Shown piece by piece: positions 8,348 through 9,337 of a DNA stretch of 9,337 nt; positions within the stretch are counted from its first letter, which is position 1; every line of letters begins with the position of its first letter. Made by a program: the position numbers and the translations under genes. Location: NCBI GenBank assembly GCA_003170115.1, contig PMZS01000128.1, positions 1-9,337 on the forward strand, in the 5' to 3' direction. The DNA comes from Spirochaetaceae bacterium. Lineage in GTDB: Bacteria > Spirochaetota > Spirochaetia > SZUA-6 > Fen-1364. The notes below the pieces were generated by a model that was not told where the DNA came from, ran no database searches, and saw nothing but the letters and a program-made list of their open reading frames with translations.

Positions 8348-9103
8348 ATGAGACAGCCCTATATCGCCGGGAACTGGAAGATGTACAAGACGGTGCCGGA
8401 AGCCGTCTCGCTCGCGGGCGCCCTGGCGTCGGCGCTTGCGTCGGAGCGCGGGACGAAGGTCATGATCGCGCCACCGTTCACCGCGCTGCATGCGGTGCGT
8501 GACGCGCTGAAAGGATCACGCATCCTCCTCGGAGCGCAGAACGCCTGCGCGGAGCTGGAAGGTGCGCACACGGGAGAAATCTCCCTTCGAATGCTCCGCG
8601 ACGCCGGGGTCACGGTGGTCATTCTTGGCCATTCCGAGCGCCGTCACGTGTACGGTGAGAGCGATACCCTGGTGAACAGGAAAGTGCGTTGTGCCGTCGC
8701 GGAAAAATTCGAGGTCATTCTCTGCGTGGGGGAGACTCTTGAGGAAAGGCAGTCGGGCGTGACGGAGAAGGTGGTGGAAACCCAGATGCGAGCGGGCCTT
8801 GCCGCCATCACTGAGCCCGAGTTGGCGCAGGTCACGATTGCATACGAGCCGGTCTGGGCAATCGGCACGGGAAAAAACGCGACGCCGCAGGATGCGAACG
8901 CGGTACACGCGTTCATCCGCGGCCTGGCAGGCAGCATGTACAACGCGGCGGCGGCACGGGCCCTCACGATCCTGTACGGGGGCTCGGTGAAGCCGGAGAA
9001 CATCCGCGATCTCATGGCAATGGAGAACGTCGACGGGGCCCTCGTGGGAGGCGCGTCATTGAAGGCGGAGACGTTCCTGCCCGTTGTGAAGTACGATCGA
9101 TAA
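8348..9103 (+). CDS. tpiA: Triosephosphate isomerase
   Basis: This 251-aa TIM-barrel enzyme interconverts dihydroxyacetone phosphate and glyceraldehyde 3-phosphate in the cytoplasm. The catalytic residues are all visible: N9 and K11 in GNWKMYKT, H95 in ILGHSERRH (92-100) and E167 in AYEPVWAIGTGK (165-176). The last of these includes the mobile loop 6. The phosphate-binding YGGSVKPEN (210-218) and DGALVGGASL (229-238) are also intact. The loop after GAQN (62-65) reads ACAELEGAHTGEIS, ordinary apart from His where Phe is common. It starts 6 bp after the pgk stop with no strong ribosome site, suggesting coupled translation. The secG start follows 15 bp downstream. Length is typical of bacterial TpiA. 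Confidence 0.99.
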   Translation: MRQPYIAGNWKMYKTVPEAVSLAGALASALASERGTKVMIAPPFTALHAVRDALKGSRILLGAQNACAELEGAHTGEISLRMLRDAGVTVVILGHSERRHVYGESDTLVNRKVRCAVAEKFEVILCVGETLEERQSGVTEKVVETQMRAGLAAITEPELAQVTIAYEPVWAIGTGKNATPQDANAVHAFIRGLAGSMYNAAAARALTILYGGSVKPENIRDLMAMENVDGALVGGASLKAETFLPVVKYDR

Positions 9104-9110
9104 GGGGGAG
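9104..9110 (+). promoter_or_regulatory. Ribosome binding site of secG
   Basis: The purine run GGGGGAG directly after the tpiA TAA lies 8 bases before ATG 9119. A second GGAG at 9113-9116 is too close to the ATG to be the main site. It supports independent translation initiation of secG. Confidence 0.7.
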
Positions 9111-9118
9111 TTGGAGAC

Positions 9119-9337
9119 ATGGGAATCATAGGAATTGTTCTCCTGGTGATCATGGTCATAAGTGCCGTGCTCCTTGTGCTGGTCGTCCTTGTCCAGGACG
9201 ACCAGGGTGAGGGCATTGGAGGCATATTCGGCGGGGGAAGCAACACTGCATTCGGTTCACGGTCGGGCAACGTCCTCACCCGGTTCACTGCCGCGCTCGC
9301 CGCGGTGTTCCTTGTCTGCATCTTCGGGCTGGCATGG
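9119..9337 (+). CDS. secG: Preprotein translocase subunit SecG (3' truncated by window edge)
   Basis: ATG 9119 opens a frame that runs to the right edge, giving exactly 73 visible codons without a stop. The protein has a first membrane helix (about residues 2-25, very Val/Leu/Ile-rich), a cytoplasmic loop with the SecG signature (VQDDQGEGIGGIFGGG, then SNTAFGSRSGNVLTR), and the start of a second helix (FTAALAAVFLVCIFG). SecG is the small auxiliary subunit of the SecYEG channel in the inner membrane and helps SecA-driven export. tpiA-secG adjacency is common in bacteria. The AFGSRSGNVL loop is of the type I associate with spirochaetes among others, but this is recalled and not searched. The C-terminal tail is missing from the window. 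Confidence 0.95.
   Translation, partial: MGIIGIVLLVIMVISAVLLVLVVLVQDDQGEGIGGIFGGGSNTAFGSRSGNVLTRFTAALAAVFLVCIFGLAW

Noticed and set aside
7115..8491. 458-codon open frame on the minus strand opposite pgk
   Set aside because: It lies fully opposite pgk and the start of tpiA, both certain genes. Long antisense frames are common in high-GC coding DNA, and its sequence is Arg/His-rich with no recognised domain.

Overview
The window is a gene-dense, high-GC bacterial chromosomal segment in which every supported gene lies on the + strand. I see no mobile elements, CRISPR arrays, tRNA or rRNA genes. The genes are housekeeping or envelope genes. A spirochaete is my best guess for the host. It rests on the C-terminal style of the first gene, the SecG signature and the mix of neighbours. 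This is an impression from recalled families and was not tested by any search.

Region 1 (1-1325) is the 3' part of a large outer-membrane beta-barrel-like protein, possibly LptD-like, with a short Ala/Pro-rich tandem repeat. A 56-bp gap follows, with no convincing terminator but with a good sigma70-type promoter candidate.

Region 2 (1382-7023) is a tightly packed four-gene unit. It contains a PhoH-family ATPase, a seven-transmembrane HD phosphohydrolase of the PgpH type (probable cyclic-di-AMP phosphodiesterase), the rRNA-processing endoribonuclease YbeY, and a 664-aa exported TPR protein that I cannot name. Each junction overlaps (11, 4 and 10 bp), which suggests translational coupling. The unit therefore ties RNA quality control and ribosome maturation, nucleotide second-messenger turnover and an envelope TPR protein together. 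Three G tracts (8, 7 and 6 G), including a canonical G-quadruplex pattern, cluster at the ybeY/TPR junction.

Region 3 (7024-9337) starts with a near-consensus promoter and a leader holding a perfect 7-bp-arm palindrome. Then come pgk, tpiA and secG (cut by the right edge), separated by 6 and 15 bp. The first two are adjacent glycolytic enzymes; SecG is a translocon subunit.

The window is mostly conventional. The parts least explained by known families are the TPR protein coupled to ybeY, the repeat-bearing barrel gene, the pgk leader palindrome and the G-tract cluster.
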